Source of the DNA: Rhynchopus sp. YZ270_cl-10
Lineage: Eukaryota; Euglenozoa; Diplonemea; Diplonemida; Diplonemidae
Direction of reading: 5' to 3'
Length of the DNA stretch: 64,000 nucleotides
Assembly (NCBI GenBank): GCA_964035575.1
Contig: OZ037877.1
Span: 1,178,001 to 1,242,000 of the forward strand
Position 1 is the first letter of the stretch. Every line of letters starts with the position of its first letter. This document shows positions 49,087 through 58,754 of this stretch, in pieces. The translations under genes and the position numbers were made by a program. Under the pieces are notes generated by a model. It was not told the origin of the DNA, did no database searches, and worked only from the letters and a program-made list of their open reading frames with translations.

Positions 49087-52000
49087 ATGTTGCGCACCCT
49101 TGTGGGTTTGGCGATGTTGTGGACAGTTCAGTCTCAGGCATGCTCCATAACTGCGCAGTGCTCACCGATGCAGACTTGTATCAGTGGCAAGTGTCGGTGT
49201 CCCATCGACGGATGGAAAGGAGCCGAATGTGACTGCTTGAGTGAGAGTACATGCAACGGGAACGGACGTTGTACGGACGAATCGAATTCCGTGTGTGCCT
49301 GTGGGCCCGGTTGGGTTGGTCTAGATTGCGCCATCTTCTGCGAGGACGCAGACCACTGCAGTGGCCATGGGACTTGCAAACAGGATGGAAGCTGCGCTTG
49401 CTCATCGGGTGATTGGACAGGCCCAAACTGCGACTGCAGCCCTTCGGATACATGCAACGGCAACGGGGTATGCGATCCATCCACGTCCAAGTGCATGTGT
49501 GACCCTGGTTTGTGGACTGGGGTACACTGTAACATCCCGTGCGCCCCTGGTGCAGGTGGTTCAACGACATGCGATTCACAAGGTATATGCTTTACAGACC
49601 AAGACTGTCCACAGAACCAGCATTGCGACGACACGTTCAACTGTGTCTGCAACAGGGGCTGGATTGGCGCTTCATGCAACAAACCGTGCACGGGTGGATG
49701 TCAAAACGGCGGGTATTGCGATCCGAAGATCGATATTGGTATCCCCTGCATCTGCGAAGGCAATTGGCATGGTCCGTGGTGTGGGGCATTTTGTGACGAT
49801 GCGCAATGCGGCCAAGGGAAATGCGTTTCTACGAGTACTGCTCGGAAATTTCCGGCCGCCGCTTGCGTTTGCGACGGTGATTGGGTAGATTGGAAAGGCG
49901 CAACCTGCGACTGCAGCCCTTCGGTTACCTGCAGCGGGAACGGCAAGTGTGAAGGTGTTTTGTCCAAGTGCAAATGCGACAACGGTTGGTTTGGTGCTGC
50001 ATGTGAGTTTGCCTGCGACCCTGCTACTACGTGCAGCGGGCATGGGGACTGCCTAGGGGATGGGTCGTGCAAATGTTCGGGTCATTGGACGGGGGCGAAC
50101 TGTGATCAATGTTCTGCTAACTGGATGGGGAACGACTGTGCTGTGTTCTGCGACCCGTCGACAACGTGCAGCGGGCATGGGGACTGCCAAGCGGATGGGT
50201 CGTGCAAATGTTCGAATAACTGGATGGGGGCGAACTGTGGTCATTTCTGTGACTCGTCAACAACATGCAACGCACGAGGGACATGCGATGCCGCCAAGCT
50301 GAGGTGCAATTGTGTCCAGGGGTTCGATCCTGCCACAAACTGTCAAAAGTGCCTGCCAAATTATTCCGGACACGACTGTGATGTTTATTGCAGCGACGAC
50401 GTCACATGCCATGGTAATGGTCAATGTGATGCAAGCGGGAAGTGCCTGTGTGAGGATAAGTACAACTCAACCGCGGATTGCGGGAACCAAGCATCGATTT
50501 TTGGCGATCCGCATTTCTCGAACGTTGACAACGAAAAGTACGATTTCCATGGTGCTGACCCTTCTGGATACTACGCGTACACAGATGACGAGGTGAGTGT
50601 GACAACTTGGCACTACTTCTGCGACGAAACGCTTCATAAAGGCATGACGTGTGTGGAGCGCGTGGCCATCCTACAGAAGAGCAACGGGGACATGCTCGAG
50701 TTCAAGAGGACAGACACAGGGATGGAGACTTCTGTCAAGCTGACGTCGTGCCAAGGGTCGTTTATGAACCTGGCCTCGTGGTCGCCCTCGATAGTGCTCC
50801 CCAGCAGCATGCGCTACGAGGCACCGCAGCACGAACGCGGTGCGACGGTGTCTCTGCTGGACTCGGCTGGACGTGCCAAAATGCTTCTCACTGTGTGGTA
50901 TCTGGATTTCCAGCCACTCAGGGACCCTCTTCTCAGCTTCTCCCTCCAGGTCTACGCTGTTCTTTATCAGAAGAGGCCGGCCTCACTTGACGGAGGACTG
51001 GGTGCGTTCTTTCTTGAGGCCAAGTACGGGAACGTGCTGAAGAAGTCAACTGTGACAAACACGTGTCTGACAGGACGTTCCGCAGCTGTGTTGAACACTG
51101 ATGAGGCAACGACCACCATTCCCACGGTGGCAGAAGAGCTGGCAAAATGCACTTCGGATGCTGCAAGGGAGCATGCCCTTGAGTGCTGCGCTCCAGGGAA
51201 GGCGTGTGGTACGTGGTATGCGCAGTGCCTGTTTGAGGCGTGTTTGCACTACGTGCCAGGTGAGGGCTGCACCGACCATATGATTGACGTGCTCATGTTC
51301 AAGGAGCAGGGGAGCGAGAAGTCCTGCTTCTGTCCGAGCGAGACGATGACACCTGACCACGTATCGCAGACGTGCAGCCTCTGCAAGCCACACCACTACC
51401 CACTTCCTGGTCCGGGCGTAGCGCCTGCAGATGCGTGCGCGACCCGGTGCACGTCAGAGGACTGTCCTGAAGAGAGCCCCTATTGCAACAGCCGGGGTGA
51501 GTGCTCGACGGCAGAGCACATGCGTCAGCGTGAGGGGAAACACACACCGGCCCTTGCAGAGTCCGCATGGGCGTACCACCTCCCGTCAGACAAGCATCCC
51601 TGTGCACCTGGGAAGGCACTTGGCAGGCTTGTAGAGTTGCGCGAGGTGCTGACGCCTGAGAACGTTGGCCCACTGACGTTCGGTGACGAAGCCATCATGA
51701 TTGAGGCGCGTGTGCGGATGCGGAGTGCAACGAAGTGGGCACGTATCATCGACTTTGGGAACGGTGCAAAGGGGAGCGTCGTGTTCGGGCAGAGAAGGCT
51801 GTCGAAGAAGCTGGGCTTTGAGACACATTCCTTTGATACGTGCAACACAGCACAGGGGAGGCGGGTGAACTCACCTGTCGCATTGCCTGAGGACGAGGAC
51901 GTGTGGACGTGGGTGGCGTTCACACTGACTAAGGAAGGGGTGGCGACGATGTACCACAACAACGAACCGGTGGCGCAGGTGAGTGGGGTGGCGCTGCCTG

Positions 52001-52725
52001 AGTTTGGTACTCGTGTGAAGAACTACGTGAGGACACCGAAGAAGAGAAGCGGGGATGGCTGGAACGGAGACATCGAGCACCTTACCTTCAGCACCTGCTT
52101 CGTGCGCTCGTCTGCGCTCCCCTCTGAGTGGAGCTTCAACCTCCCGAAAGCGAAGCACCCGTGTGTGTCTGGAGAGGTGCTGGGTCGGATCGTGCAGGTC
52201 GAGGAAGCGCAGCCAGGGGGCAGTGATATTGGCCCACTGACGTTTGGTGACGAAGCCATCATGATTGAGGCACTGGTGCAGATGCGGAGTGCAACGAAGT
52301 GGGCCAGCATCATCGACTTTGGGAACGGTGCTGCGAAGGGAAACGTCGTGTTCGGGCAGAGAAGCGCATCGAAGAAGCTGAGCTTTGAGTCGCACCCGTT
52401 TGAGACGTGCAGCAGGCAGCAAGGCACGCGGGATGTAAACTCACGAGTCGCATTGCCAGAAGACGAGGACGTGTGGACGTGGGTGGCGTTCACGTTGACA
52501 AAGGACGGAGTGGCGACGATCTACCACAACAACGAACAGGTGACGCAGGTGACAGGAGTGGCGCTGCCTGAGTTTGGCACACGTGTGAAGAACTACGTGC
52601 GGGGGAGCCACTCGCCAGGGGGTGATGGTGGGTGGGACGGTGCGATCCGTCATCTGAGTGTGAGCACGTGTTCTGTGCCTGATGCACCTGTTGCGCCCAT
52701 TCCGCCTGTCGTTATTCCACAGTGA
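49087..52725 (+). CDS. large secreted/surface protein: EGF-like array, VWD, two LamG-like domains (1212 aa)
   Basis: The start is chosen at MLRTLVGLAMLWTVQSQA because it gives a signal peptide and follows an acceptor-like CATGCAG. In-frame sequence upstream is not secretory. Residues 20-468 hold about a dozen EGF-like repeats (C-GNG-C, then CKCDNGWFGAACE types). Residues 470-660 form a von Willebrand factor D domain starting FGDPHFSNVDNEKYDFHG. A Cys-rich part (690-815) resembles the C8/TIL region. Two tandem LamG/ConA-like domains follow (828-1008 and 1015-1198) and share GPLTFGDEAIMIEA, RSATKWA and ALPEDEDVWTWVAFTLTK. There is no C-terminal membrane helix. Likely an adhesive extracellular or secreted protein. 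The reading frame is uninterrupted. Confidence 0.85.
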   Translation: MLRTLVGLAMLWTVQSQACSITAQCSPMQTCISGKCRCPIDGWKGAECDCLSESTCNGNGRCTDESNSVCACGPGWVGLDCAIFCEDADHCSGHGTCKQDGSCACSSGDWTGPNCDCSPSDTCNGNGVCDPSTSKCMCDPGLWTGVHCNIPCAPGAGGSTTCDSQGICFTDQDCPQNQHCDDTFNCVCNRGWIGASCNKPCTGGCQNGGYCDPKIDIGIPCICEGNWHGPWCGAFCDDAQCGQGKCVSTSTARKFPAAACVCDGDWVDWKGATCDCSPSVTCSGNGKCEGVLSKCKCDNGWFGAACEFACDPATTCSGHGDCLGDGSCKCSGHWTGANCDQCSANWMGNDCAVFCDPSTTCSGHGDCQADGSCKCSNNWMGANCGHFCDSSTTCNARGTCDAAKLRCNCVQGFDPATNCQKCLPNYSGHDCDVYCSDDVTCHGNGQCDASGKCLCEDKYNSTADCGNQASIFGDPHFSNVDNEKYDFHGADPSGYYAYTDDEVSVTTWHYFCDETLHKGMTCVERVAILQKSNGDMLEFKRTDTGMETSVKLTSCQGSFMNLASWSPSIVLPSSMRYEAPQHERGATVSLLDSAGRAKMLLTVWYLDFQPLRDPLLSFSLQVYAVLYQKRPASLDGGLGAFFLEAKYGNVLKKSTVTNTCLTGRSAAVLNTDEATTTIPTVAEELAKCTSDAAREHALECCAPGKACGTWYAQCLFEACLHYVPGEGCTDHMIDVLMFKEQGSEKSCFCPSETMTPDHVSQTCSLCKPHHYPLPGPGVAPADACATRCTSEDCPEESPYCNSRGECSTAEHMRQREGKHTPALAESAWAYHLPSDKHPCAPGKALGRLVELREVLTPENVGPLTFGDEAIMIEARVRMRSATKWARIIDFGNGAKGSVVFGQRRLSKKLGFETHSFDTCNTAQGRRVNSPVALPEDEDVWTWVAFTLTKEGVATMYHNNEPVAQVSGVALPEFGTRVKNYVRTPKKRSGDGWNGDIEHLTFSTCFVRSSALPSEWSFNLPKAKHPCVSGEVLGRIVQVEEAQPGGSDIGPLTFGDEAIMIEALVQMRSATKWASIIDFGNGAAKGNVVFGQRSASKKLSFESHPFETCSRQQGTRDVNSRVALPEDEDVWTWVAFTLTKDGVATIYHNNEQVTQVTGVALPEFGTRVKNYVRGSHSPGGDGGWDGAIRHLSVSTCSVPDAPVAPIPPVVIPQ
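51570..52680 (+). repeat. internal duplication of the LamG-like domain
   Basis: The two ~540-bp segments are highly similar at DNA level (for example GGCCCACTGACGTT and GAGGACGTGTGGACGTGGGT in both), so the duplication is fairly recent compared with the rest of the gene. Confidence 0.8.
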
Positions 52726-53477
52726 GGGTGAGATGCACGAACGCTTACTGGCAGATTTCGGAACGGAAACAAAGAGTGCCACAAAGATTTTATCTCGCGT
52801 TTCATTATTTACTGCAGCCACCACGGGGTATTTGACCCCCGGCCCCCGAAGTAACATTTTTGTTACTTCGGGGGCCAAATTCATTTATTTTTCTTCAATT
52901 GTTGTGCTTTCTCTTCTTTGATGTGGAAAGAATATGAACTTCAATTGTTCGGTGGTCTTCAGCTGCTCACTCGGGATAGGAGGTGACTCTTCAATATCAA
53001 CTGGTGTCTGCACATAATGACAACACAGTTTTTGTCGATTTGTACAAACAAAGTGCCTGCTCTTCCAATGCAAGAAGAAATGCACCCCTGCCCTGAGCAG
53101 TTAAAATCTTTCTGATTTTGAACCACATGATAACCAAAGAGGTGCACTGTGTGTGCTTCTTTGCAATTCCCAAAAACGTTTTGTGAACCCCCCCCTCCCT
53201 CCCTCAATATCCCTGCCTCTCTCGAACATCGAACTTTCTTGTTTGTGTGTGTGTTTTTTTTTTTTACTGATTTAATTTTTCTACTGATTTTTCCTCTGGC
53301 GTTTTTCTTCTGTTGAAGGACAGCGCAGCTTAGCTATTGTTTTGCCGCAACGCGAGACTTTGTCAACGACCTCGTGTCACAGTCGTGTGAGGTCGAGGAT
53401 GTTTTCAGTTTTCAGTTTTTTTCCCCCCTTCTTTTTTTGGCACATCTTTTTGCTCCATTTTTTGGTTTATTCGTAGG
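52726..53477. other. non-coding spacer with a perfect hairpin
   Basis: Contains the 16-bp stem hairpin at 52841-52876. The right part is a long pyrimidine region (53230-53475) ending TTTATTCGTAG immediately before the ATG at 53478. Confidence 0.5.
52841..52876. repeat. perfect 16-bp stem, TTTT loop
   Basis: GGCCCCCGAAGTAACA, loop TTTT, TGTTACTTCGGGGGCC. It lies about 115 bp after the stop of the EGF/VWD gene. It could be an RNA 3'-end structure or a minimal palindromic element. Confidence 0.75.
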
Positions 53478-53738
53478 ATGTGCGGCTGTGCAGGAGGACG
53501 CAGACGTGTCCCTTCCCACATTCGCTACATCCTAGTACTTTTTAGTGTTATTATTTTTTTAAGCATGGTTCAAGTAGGACAGGGTTTTGAAGGCCGGGTG
53601 CCTTCTTCGAAGTGGACCCGTCTTTCAAGACATCTCTCCACTGCCCATCGCTTCAATCGCATCGTGAGCAGTGCGACTCGGGTCAACTGCGGGAGGTTGC
53701 TAGTGGTGTGCCGGTGCAACCCGACACGCAATCTCTGA
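53478..53738 (+). CDS. short ORF with a signal-anchor (86 aa), doubtful
   Basis: The ATG follows a long pyrimidine tract and TCGTAG directly, the expected start context here. MCGCAGGRRRVPSHIRYILV leads into a hydrophobic helix (YILVLFSVIIFLSMVQVG). The remaining ~45 residues show no recognised domain and two cysteines near the end. It could be a small membrane protein, a first exon, or a degraded gene upstream of the large receptor. Confidence 0.3.
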   Translation: MCGCAGGRRRVPSHIRYILVLFSVIIFLSMVQVGQGFEGRVPSSKWTRLSRHLSTAHRFNRIVSSATRVNCGRLLVVCRCNPTRNL

Positions 53739-53984
53739 TGTGCCCCAACATGTATGATGCTACTTTCCCAGCTCCTCCCCGCACGTACTTTTCGCACTAA
53801 CGGTGCCAATTGACGACAGATTCCTCCCTCACTCTCCCCCTTTTTTTGCTTTTATTTGATTTCTTTTGACCTCTAAGAGTACGATCATAAACCTCACAAA
53901 AGGCAATACACTCCCCCCACACACACACACACCCCGCCACCACAGAACAGACACACCCCTGATTCTTTTCAGTTGCTGCTGTTC
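53739..53984. other. non-coding spacer
   Basis: C- and T-rich sequence with a CACACACACACAC run near 53921. Nothing coding is seen. Confidence 0.5.
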
Positions 53985-54045
53985 TCCCCCCCACCCCCAC
54001 CCCCACTTCCTCCCTCCCTCTCCCCCTCCCCCTCCCCCCCAGCAG
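53985..54045 (+). promoter_or_regulatory. long pyrimidine tract and AG acceptor
   Basis: About 55 almost uninterrupted C/T bases end in CCCAGCAG (AG at 54041-54042 and 54044-54045), 18-21 bases before the ATG at 54063. This is the strongest trans-splice-like acceptor in the window and decides the start of the next gene. Confidence 0.55.
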
Positions 54046-54062
54046 AACCAAATCTCTTCACC

Positions 54063-57000
54063 ATGCTCACTACGGCATTGCTGATTGCGGTGCTGGGGGG
54101 CGAGCCACAATGTGCTTTGGACCTTAAGTCTTGCACAGCGAAGTATGGTGATGGAACCTTCGGTCTTGCATGGTCTCGTTTACGGCAGGAGACACGCAAG
54201 CCTTACAACGAAACGCTGCGGGCGGGCGATGTGGACCCGGTCTGCACGATGGCACATTGGATGAGCGTGGACCAATGCAACTCACAGTGTCCGTTCCGGT
54301 TTGTGATCACTGCGCCTGCTTCACTGCAGATGACCGTCTGTCTGAAGGACAGCGACTTCGAACCATACGACCTCCCTGCACACATTGACCAAACCCATCC
54401 ACTTCATGCAAAAGAATTTGAGCTGATTGCAGTAGGCAACAATGCGACCACCCGCGAAGGGTGCTTTGCAGACGACTACAACTCAACGTACAGCCCTTCG
54501 GTTTCAGGAAAAATCGCCTTAATGCGTGAAAGCTCCACCTGTGACAGCCCTCAACGCGCCTTAAACGCAAAGACCTCTGGTGCAGTGTTCAGCATAGAAG
54601 CGAGCAAGTCTACGTACAACTCTATTAACAACCATATGACCAGCATTGACGGCACCATCTCCTCAGACAGCCCTCTGAAAACATTTCCTGTCATGAAAAT
54701 GCCCCAGCATTTCAGTAGCGTTCTGTTCGAACAGCTGGATCAGGGTGTTTCCATTGTGGGGAAAGTGGAGCTGGCGTGCGACCCTGTATCTACCGTTGAA
54801 ACTCAGTTGTCTTGGGATGAACAAAATATCTGTCCGTACCCGAGATTGGCTGATGTATGTCAGAGGCAGCCTCTGAGGCATAACCGGATATGTAATAGGT
54901 GCCCTTTAGAGTTTCTTTTGGGAGGTGATGCGGGGAAGACGGTCTGTCTCTGGGGGAATAACCTATTGCCGCGTAAGGCGTCGACCACGATGCTCGATGC
55001 AGCTGTAACGCAGAGTAATGATGTGCTTCTCCTCGGCGCGACCGGGTGTGCTGCGATTGACTATGCTGGGTTGAAAGGGAAAATAGTGTTCGTCAAACAG
55101 TCCTACGATTGTCTCGAATTCCAGCAGGTTCGTCTCGCAGAGGCTGCTGAAGTGCGGCTTTTTGTTTTAATCGGGAGAGCAGCTTCGTCAACAGATTTAA
55201 TTGAAGGGCCGTCTCAATTTGTTAATATCCCGGTACATTCGTTGTCGCAGGATCATTTGGAGGTTTGGGAGAACGTTACGAACGGTATTACCGCTGATGG
55301 TGATGGTAATGTGTATCTGCCAGCGGGGAGGTTGCAGGCAGGGGTGGAGGTGTTGTACACATGGCCTACTGCCCCGCCTGCGCTGATTCAGGAGGAGAAG
55401 CTTTCTGAGGAGGAGGACTTTGTGTGGTCGTCCACTGTGGTGTTCTGCATGGTGCTGATTGCGTTGCAGATTGTGGTGTTGGCGATGATTATTGGATATC
55501 AGAGGAGGTATGCTATTGACATCCCGAACGTCAACCGCCACAAAAACGAGAGAGAAGGCTGCTCCATCCCGTTAGGCATAGCGTCGATGGGGGTGTCGTT
55601 GTCGTTGCTGTTCATTATTGCGTTGGTAGCGTTTCTTCTCGCATACATGGCTGGAAAGGATTCCACCGATACCGCCCTAGAAGACGGCAGAACAGCAACA
55701 ACCCAAACCTTCGTCGGCGCGGTCGAAAACGTAGAAAGCCTAGCAAAAGACATGAGTCTCCTCATCATCAACAGAGTCTCAGATGAAATGCAGTCTCTTT
55801 CAAAGCGTATTGAAAGCAAAGCATCCACAATTAAATTCCTTCATCGCGACTACGACGGTACATGGGACTCTTTTGACTCCGTGTTTGAAGCCAAAATGGA
55901 AATCGGGTTTATCGAGGACTCAATTTTGACGTACGTTTACACGACAAATGGGTACTTCTCCTCGAGGTACCTCAGACAGATTGACTATACCGGGATTGCA
56001 AGCGATACGGTCGGGTGGGGGTACGATCTGTATGTGTATGCGTACTCTGTGCTGTACCGTTACTCTTATCCGTATGGGATAAAGTCGGCGCAGATGTACA
56101 ATGTTTCCAACATGCTTGGGGGGTACTTCGGGTCTCCGGTGGAGTTTGTGCGGGAGTTGCCGGAGAGAAGCATGAAGTACCACATCACAAAGCGGAATTT
56201 TTTGATGGTGGAGGAGTTTATGGCGTTGCCGCTGTCGATTTTTACGCCGTTATACAACCGGTTTGGGGATTTTATGGGTGCGGTGGAGTCGCGCATCCAG
56301 CTGACCCTGATTGGAACCTTGATTGACAATGCGGTGACAGGCGCTTCGATGCAAAACATGTCTGCCATGTTGGTTGACCTCACAGATTTCACTCTCGTCG
56401 CTGCTACCCCCGACCTCCGCGTCAAGCGGGTCGAGATGGTGATCTTCGCGAGCGCAGGCACACAGCACCTCACAGACACACTGCACTCCGTCTTCGATTC
56501 CTACGAAACGAAGCTCAAGGCGTTTGCCTTCTACGCTAACAACACGGAGAATGGGTGGATCGGGCATAGCGGCAGTTTTGACCAGCAGAAACACTATATT
56601 GATCGACTCAATGAATTCAATTTGGTGCGCATCGGAGTCGATGCGGGCAAAGTGGTGGATGTAGGGCCGAACAACTATGATTTGGAAATGCGTGGGGGCT
56701 CCTGCGGGGACTGCACCGAGTATGATGCTACTCTGCAGAAGACGGTGATGCGTTTCGACGGCAGCAACGTCCTTCACATGTACAACAACATAACCACATC
56801 ACATCCCCTCGTTGCGTCTACGCGGACTTCGGCTGACACTCAGCCCTTCGCGTCGTCTGCAGAGGAGTTTCAAAAGACCAAAATTTTCTCGGATGGAACT
56901 GAGTGCGTTCTCATTGATTATATCGAGCCCTGGTCGGCCCCGGTCACCAGCTGCCTGCTTCGTCCTACTTTTATGATTGCTGATGGAGGTGCTTTTACGA

Positions 57001-58754
57001 TCCACCTTAAGGTCAAACCCGACCAACTCTACAACACTGACTGGCCAAACTCTGACACACCACGCCTCTTCACGGACACCCTCGAAGGCGAAGCGAGCGT
57101 ACGCATCTTTGCAAACGGACAACTCTTCCTGAACGTCATCAGCTACGGCTGCGTCACAGACGCAGTCCCAGGAGGTCTCCCCGTCGGCCAGTGGTCCACC
57201 CTAACGGCAGTCGTCTACCAGAGCGAGGCAGGGAGACACTGCGAAATGTACGTAAATGGGGAAATCCACCACGCCCGCATGGCGACGGTGTACTGGGACT
57301 CTCGGTTTAGCGACCAACCGTACTACTTAGGGATGGGCTTCAAAGGGTTGATGGACGATATATCTATCTTTTCTGCGATGCGCGTTCTCCCCACGGAGAT
57401 CATGAATCTGCATTTGACCGGTGATCTTATCCGCGAGGTTCCGTCTAAGGTTTATTATGCGTCAACGGAACGCTTTCTGATGGACGGAGAAGTGACCGGG
57501 ATTGACTGGAGCATAGCCACTCTGTTACCTGAGGATGATGTTCTGCGTAATGTCAGCGCCAACAACGCGAAGATCCAGACCAACCTTGTTATCCAGGAGG
57601 ACAACACACAAAAGAAGCTGCGGCAGAAGCTCAACGAGACAGCCATGGTGTTGGTCGTGATTGGGCTGTTCTCGGTGACCATCTTTCTCATCTTCAACAA
57701 TTTGCTGACACGACCATTCGCAAACTACGCAGTGCTGATGACCGAAGCGTCTATCATGCACATCGACGAGGTGCCGAGGGGTGAGTCCTACATCAGCGAG
57801 CTGCGTGCAATGAACCGCGCGATGATCGTACTATTGAAGAACCTGAAGGAGTACAAATCGTACATGCCGCAATCCCTGCAGCTGGACACGATCGACACAG
57901 ACGATGTGACAGGGTCGCAGTCTTCAGACCACCGTAGGTCTTCTGTCGTGTCTAAGGCGGCTTCAATTCTGTCGCGTTCCAGCGCCTCTCGGTCGAGACG
58001 CAGTGGGCTCCGCTCCTCGGGCTGCTCTGGGAACGACCGCGTAAAGCTGCAGGTGTCCGTCGCTGGGCAGAAGCGAATGGAGCTGATGTGCCAGCTCGCG
58101 AAAAAGAAGTTTTCATACATTGTCATCAACATGCGCGGCTGGCACGCACACATGCACCAACGGAAATCCGAGGAGATTCTCAGCATCCATTCCGGTGTTT
58201 TGCAGAGCATTCTGGGGTGCTTTGCATTCAACAAAGGGATTGCCGAGGTGTTCACTGGGGACCGGTTTATGTGCAGTTTCAACGCTGCACGCATAACAGG
58301 CAACCATAAGGTAGCTGCAGCAGCCACTGCGGTCCTGGTGGGGGATAAGATGCGGACAGACTTCAGCCTTTCCGTGTCGTCGTCGGTGGTGTCTGGGGAG
58401 GGCCGGGTTGGCAATATGGGGAACGACAGTATGAAGAGGTTTTCCTTCGTCTCCCCTGTCGTGACCTGGGGGCACGCCCTGGAACGTCTCGCTCGTGTAC
58501 GCGAAGTCGCTGTCCTCGCAGACCACTTCGTCACGGACGACGTGAAATGCCACTACAAAATGAAGCTTGCCGACCAGGTCAGCTTCCCCAAGCGCCACCC
58601 AAAGCCGATCAGAGTCGCGGAGCTTTGCGGCAAAACAGATACCCGCCACGCCGACGAATGGATGTACGAAATGCAAGAAGCAGAAAAGGGCGACGTCTAC
58701 AAAACATGGAACGACTGGGCCACTGGCATATTTGAGGGTCGATATGAGGTATGA
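54063..58754 (+). CDS. three-TM surface protein: PA-like, Cache-like, LamG, HAMP-like, inactive cyclase-like domain (1563 aa)
   Basis: The start is MLTTALLIAVLGGEPQCA (signal peptide) after the Y-tract acceptor. Two protease-associated-like domains lie at about 130-240 (SGKIALMRESSTCDS) and 325-440 (GLKGKIVFVKQSYDC). Membrane helices lie at 455-479 and 505-529. A second extracellular part (530-870) looks Cache-like. A LamG/ConA domain (895-1120) includes SVRIFANGQLFLNV and CEMYVNGEIHHARM. A third helix (1193-1216) leads to a HAMP-like linker ending LKNLKEYKSYMPQSL. The C-terminal domain (1345-1490) follows the class III cyclase layout, but the first metal site reads YIVINMRGW instead of F-x-D-I, and only TGDRFMCSF remains of the second. 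It is thus probably non-catalytic, a pseudo-cyclase receptor. Ligand and partner are unknown. Confidence 0.8.
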   Translation: MLTTALLIAVLGGEPQCALDLKSCTAKYGDGTFGLAWSRLRQETRKPYNETLRAGDVDPVCTMAHWMSVDQCNSQCPFRFVITAPASLQMTVCLKDSDFEPYDLPAHIDQTHPLHAKEFELIAVGNNATTREGCFADDYNSTYSPSVSGKIALMRESSTCDSPQRALNAKTSGAVFSIEASKSTYNSINNHMTSIDGTISSDSPLKTFPVMKMPQHFSSVLFEQLDQGVSIVGKVELACDPVSTVETQLSWDEQNICPYPRLADVCQRQPLRHNRICNRCPLEFLLGGDAGKTVCLWGNNLLPRKASTTMLDAAVTQSNDVLLLGATGCAAIDYAGLKGKIVFVKQSYDCLEFQQVRLAEAAEVRLFVLIGRAASSTDLIEGPSQFVNIPVHSLSQDHLEVWENVTNGITADGDGNVYLPAGRLQAGVEVLYTWPTAPPALIQEEKLSEEEDFVWSSTVVFCMVLIALQIVVLAMIIGYQRRYAIDIPNVNRHKNEREGCSIPLGIASMGVSLSLLFIIALVAFLLAYMAGKDSTDTALEDGRTATTQTFVGAVENVESLAKDMSLLIINRVSDEMQSLSKRIESKASTIKFLHRDYDGTWDSFDSVFEAKMEIGFIEDSILTYVYTTNGYFSSRYLRQIDYTGIASDTVGWGYDLYVYAYSVLYRYSYPYGIKSAQMYNVSNMLGGYFGSPVEFVRELPERSMKYHITKRNFLMVEEFMALPLSIFTPLYNRFGDFMGAVESRIQLTLIGTLIDNAVTGASMQNMSAMLVDLTDFTLVAATPDLRVKRVEMVIFASAGTQHLTDTLHSVFDSYETKLKAFAFYANNTENGWIGHSGSFDQQKHYIDRLNEFNLVRIGVDAGKVVDVGPNNYDLEMRGGSCGDCTEYDATLQKTVMRFDGSNVLHMYNNITTSHPLVASTRTSADTQPFASSAEEFQKTKIFSDGTECVLIDYIEPWSAPVTSCLLRPTFMIADGGAFTIHLKVKPDQLYNTDWPNSDTPRLFTDTLEGEASVRIFANGQLFLNVISYGCVTDAVPGGLPVGQWSTLTAVVYQSEAGRHCEMYVNGEIHHARMATVYWDSRFSDQPYYLGMGFKGLMDDISIFSAMRVLPTEIMNLHLTGDLIREVPSKVYYASTERFLMDGEVTGIDWSIATLLPEDDVLRNVSANNAKIQTNLVIQEDNTQKKLRQKLNETAMVLVVIGLFSVTIFLIFNNLLTRPFANYAVLMTEASIMHIDEVPRGESYISELRAMNRAMIVLLKNLKEYKSYMPQSLQLDTIDTDDVTGSQSSDHRRSSVVSKAASILSRSSASRSRRSGLRSSGCSGNDRVKLQVSVAGQKRMELMCQLAKKKFSYIVINMRGWHAHMHQRKSEEILSIHSGVLQSILGCFAFNKGIAEVFTGDRFMCSFNAARITGNHKVAAAATAVLVGDKMRTDFSLSVSSSVVSGEGRVGNMGNDSMKRFSFVSPVVTWGHALERLARVREVAVLADHFVTDDVKCHYKMKLADQVSFPKRHPKPIRVAELCGKTDTRHADEWMYEMQEAEKGDVYKTWNDWATGIFEGRYEV

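Noticed and set aside
49134-49691. 185-residue minus-strand frame opposite the EGF repeats
   Set aside because: It is a shadow of the Cys-rich coding strand.
53973-54062. Longer N-terminus for the PA/LamG gene (MLLFSPPPP...)
   Set aside because: It would translate the pyrimidine tract before the AG acceptor, and it begins at a non-ATG codon. The ATG at 54063 gives a signal peptide.
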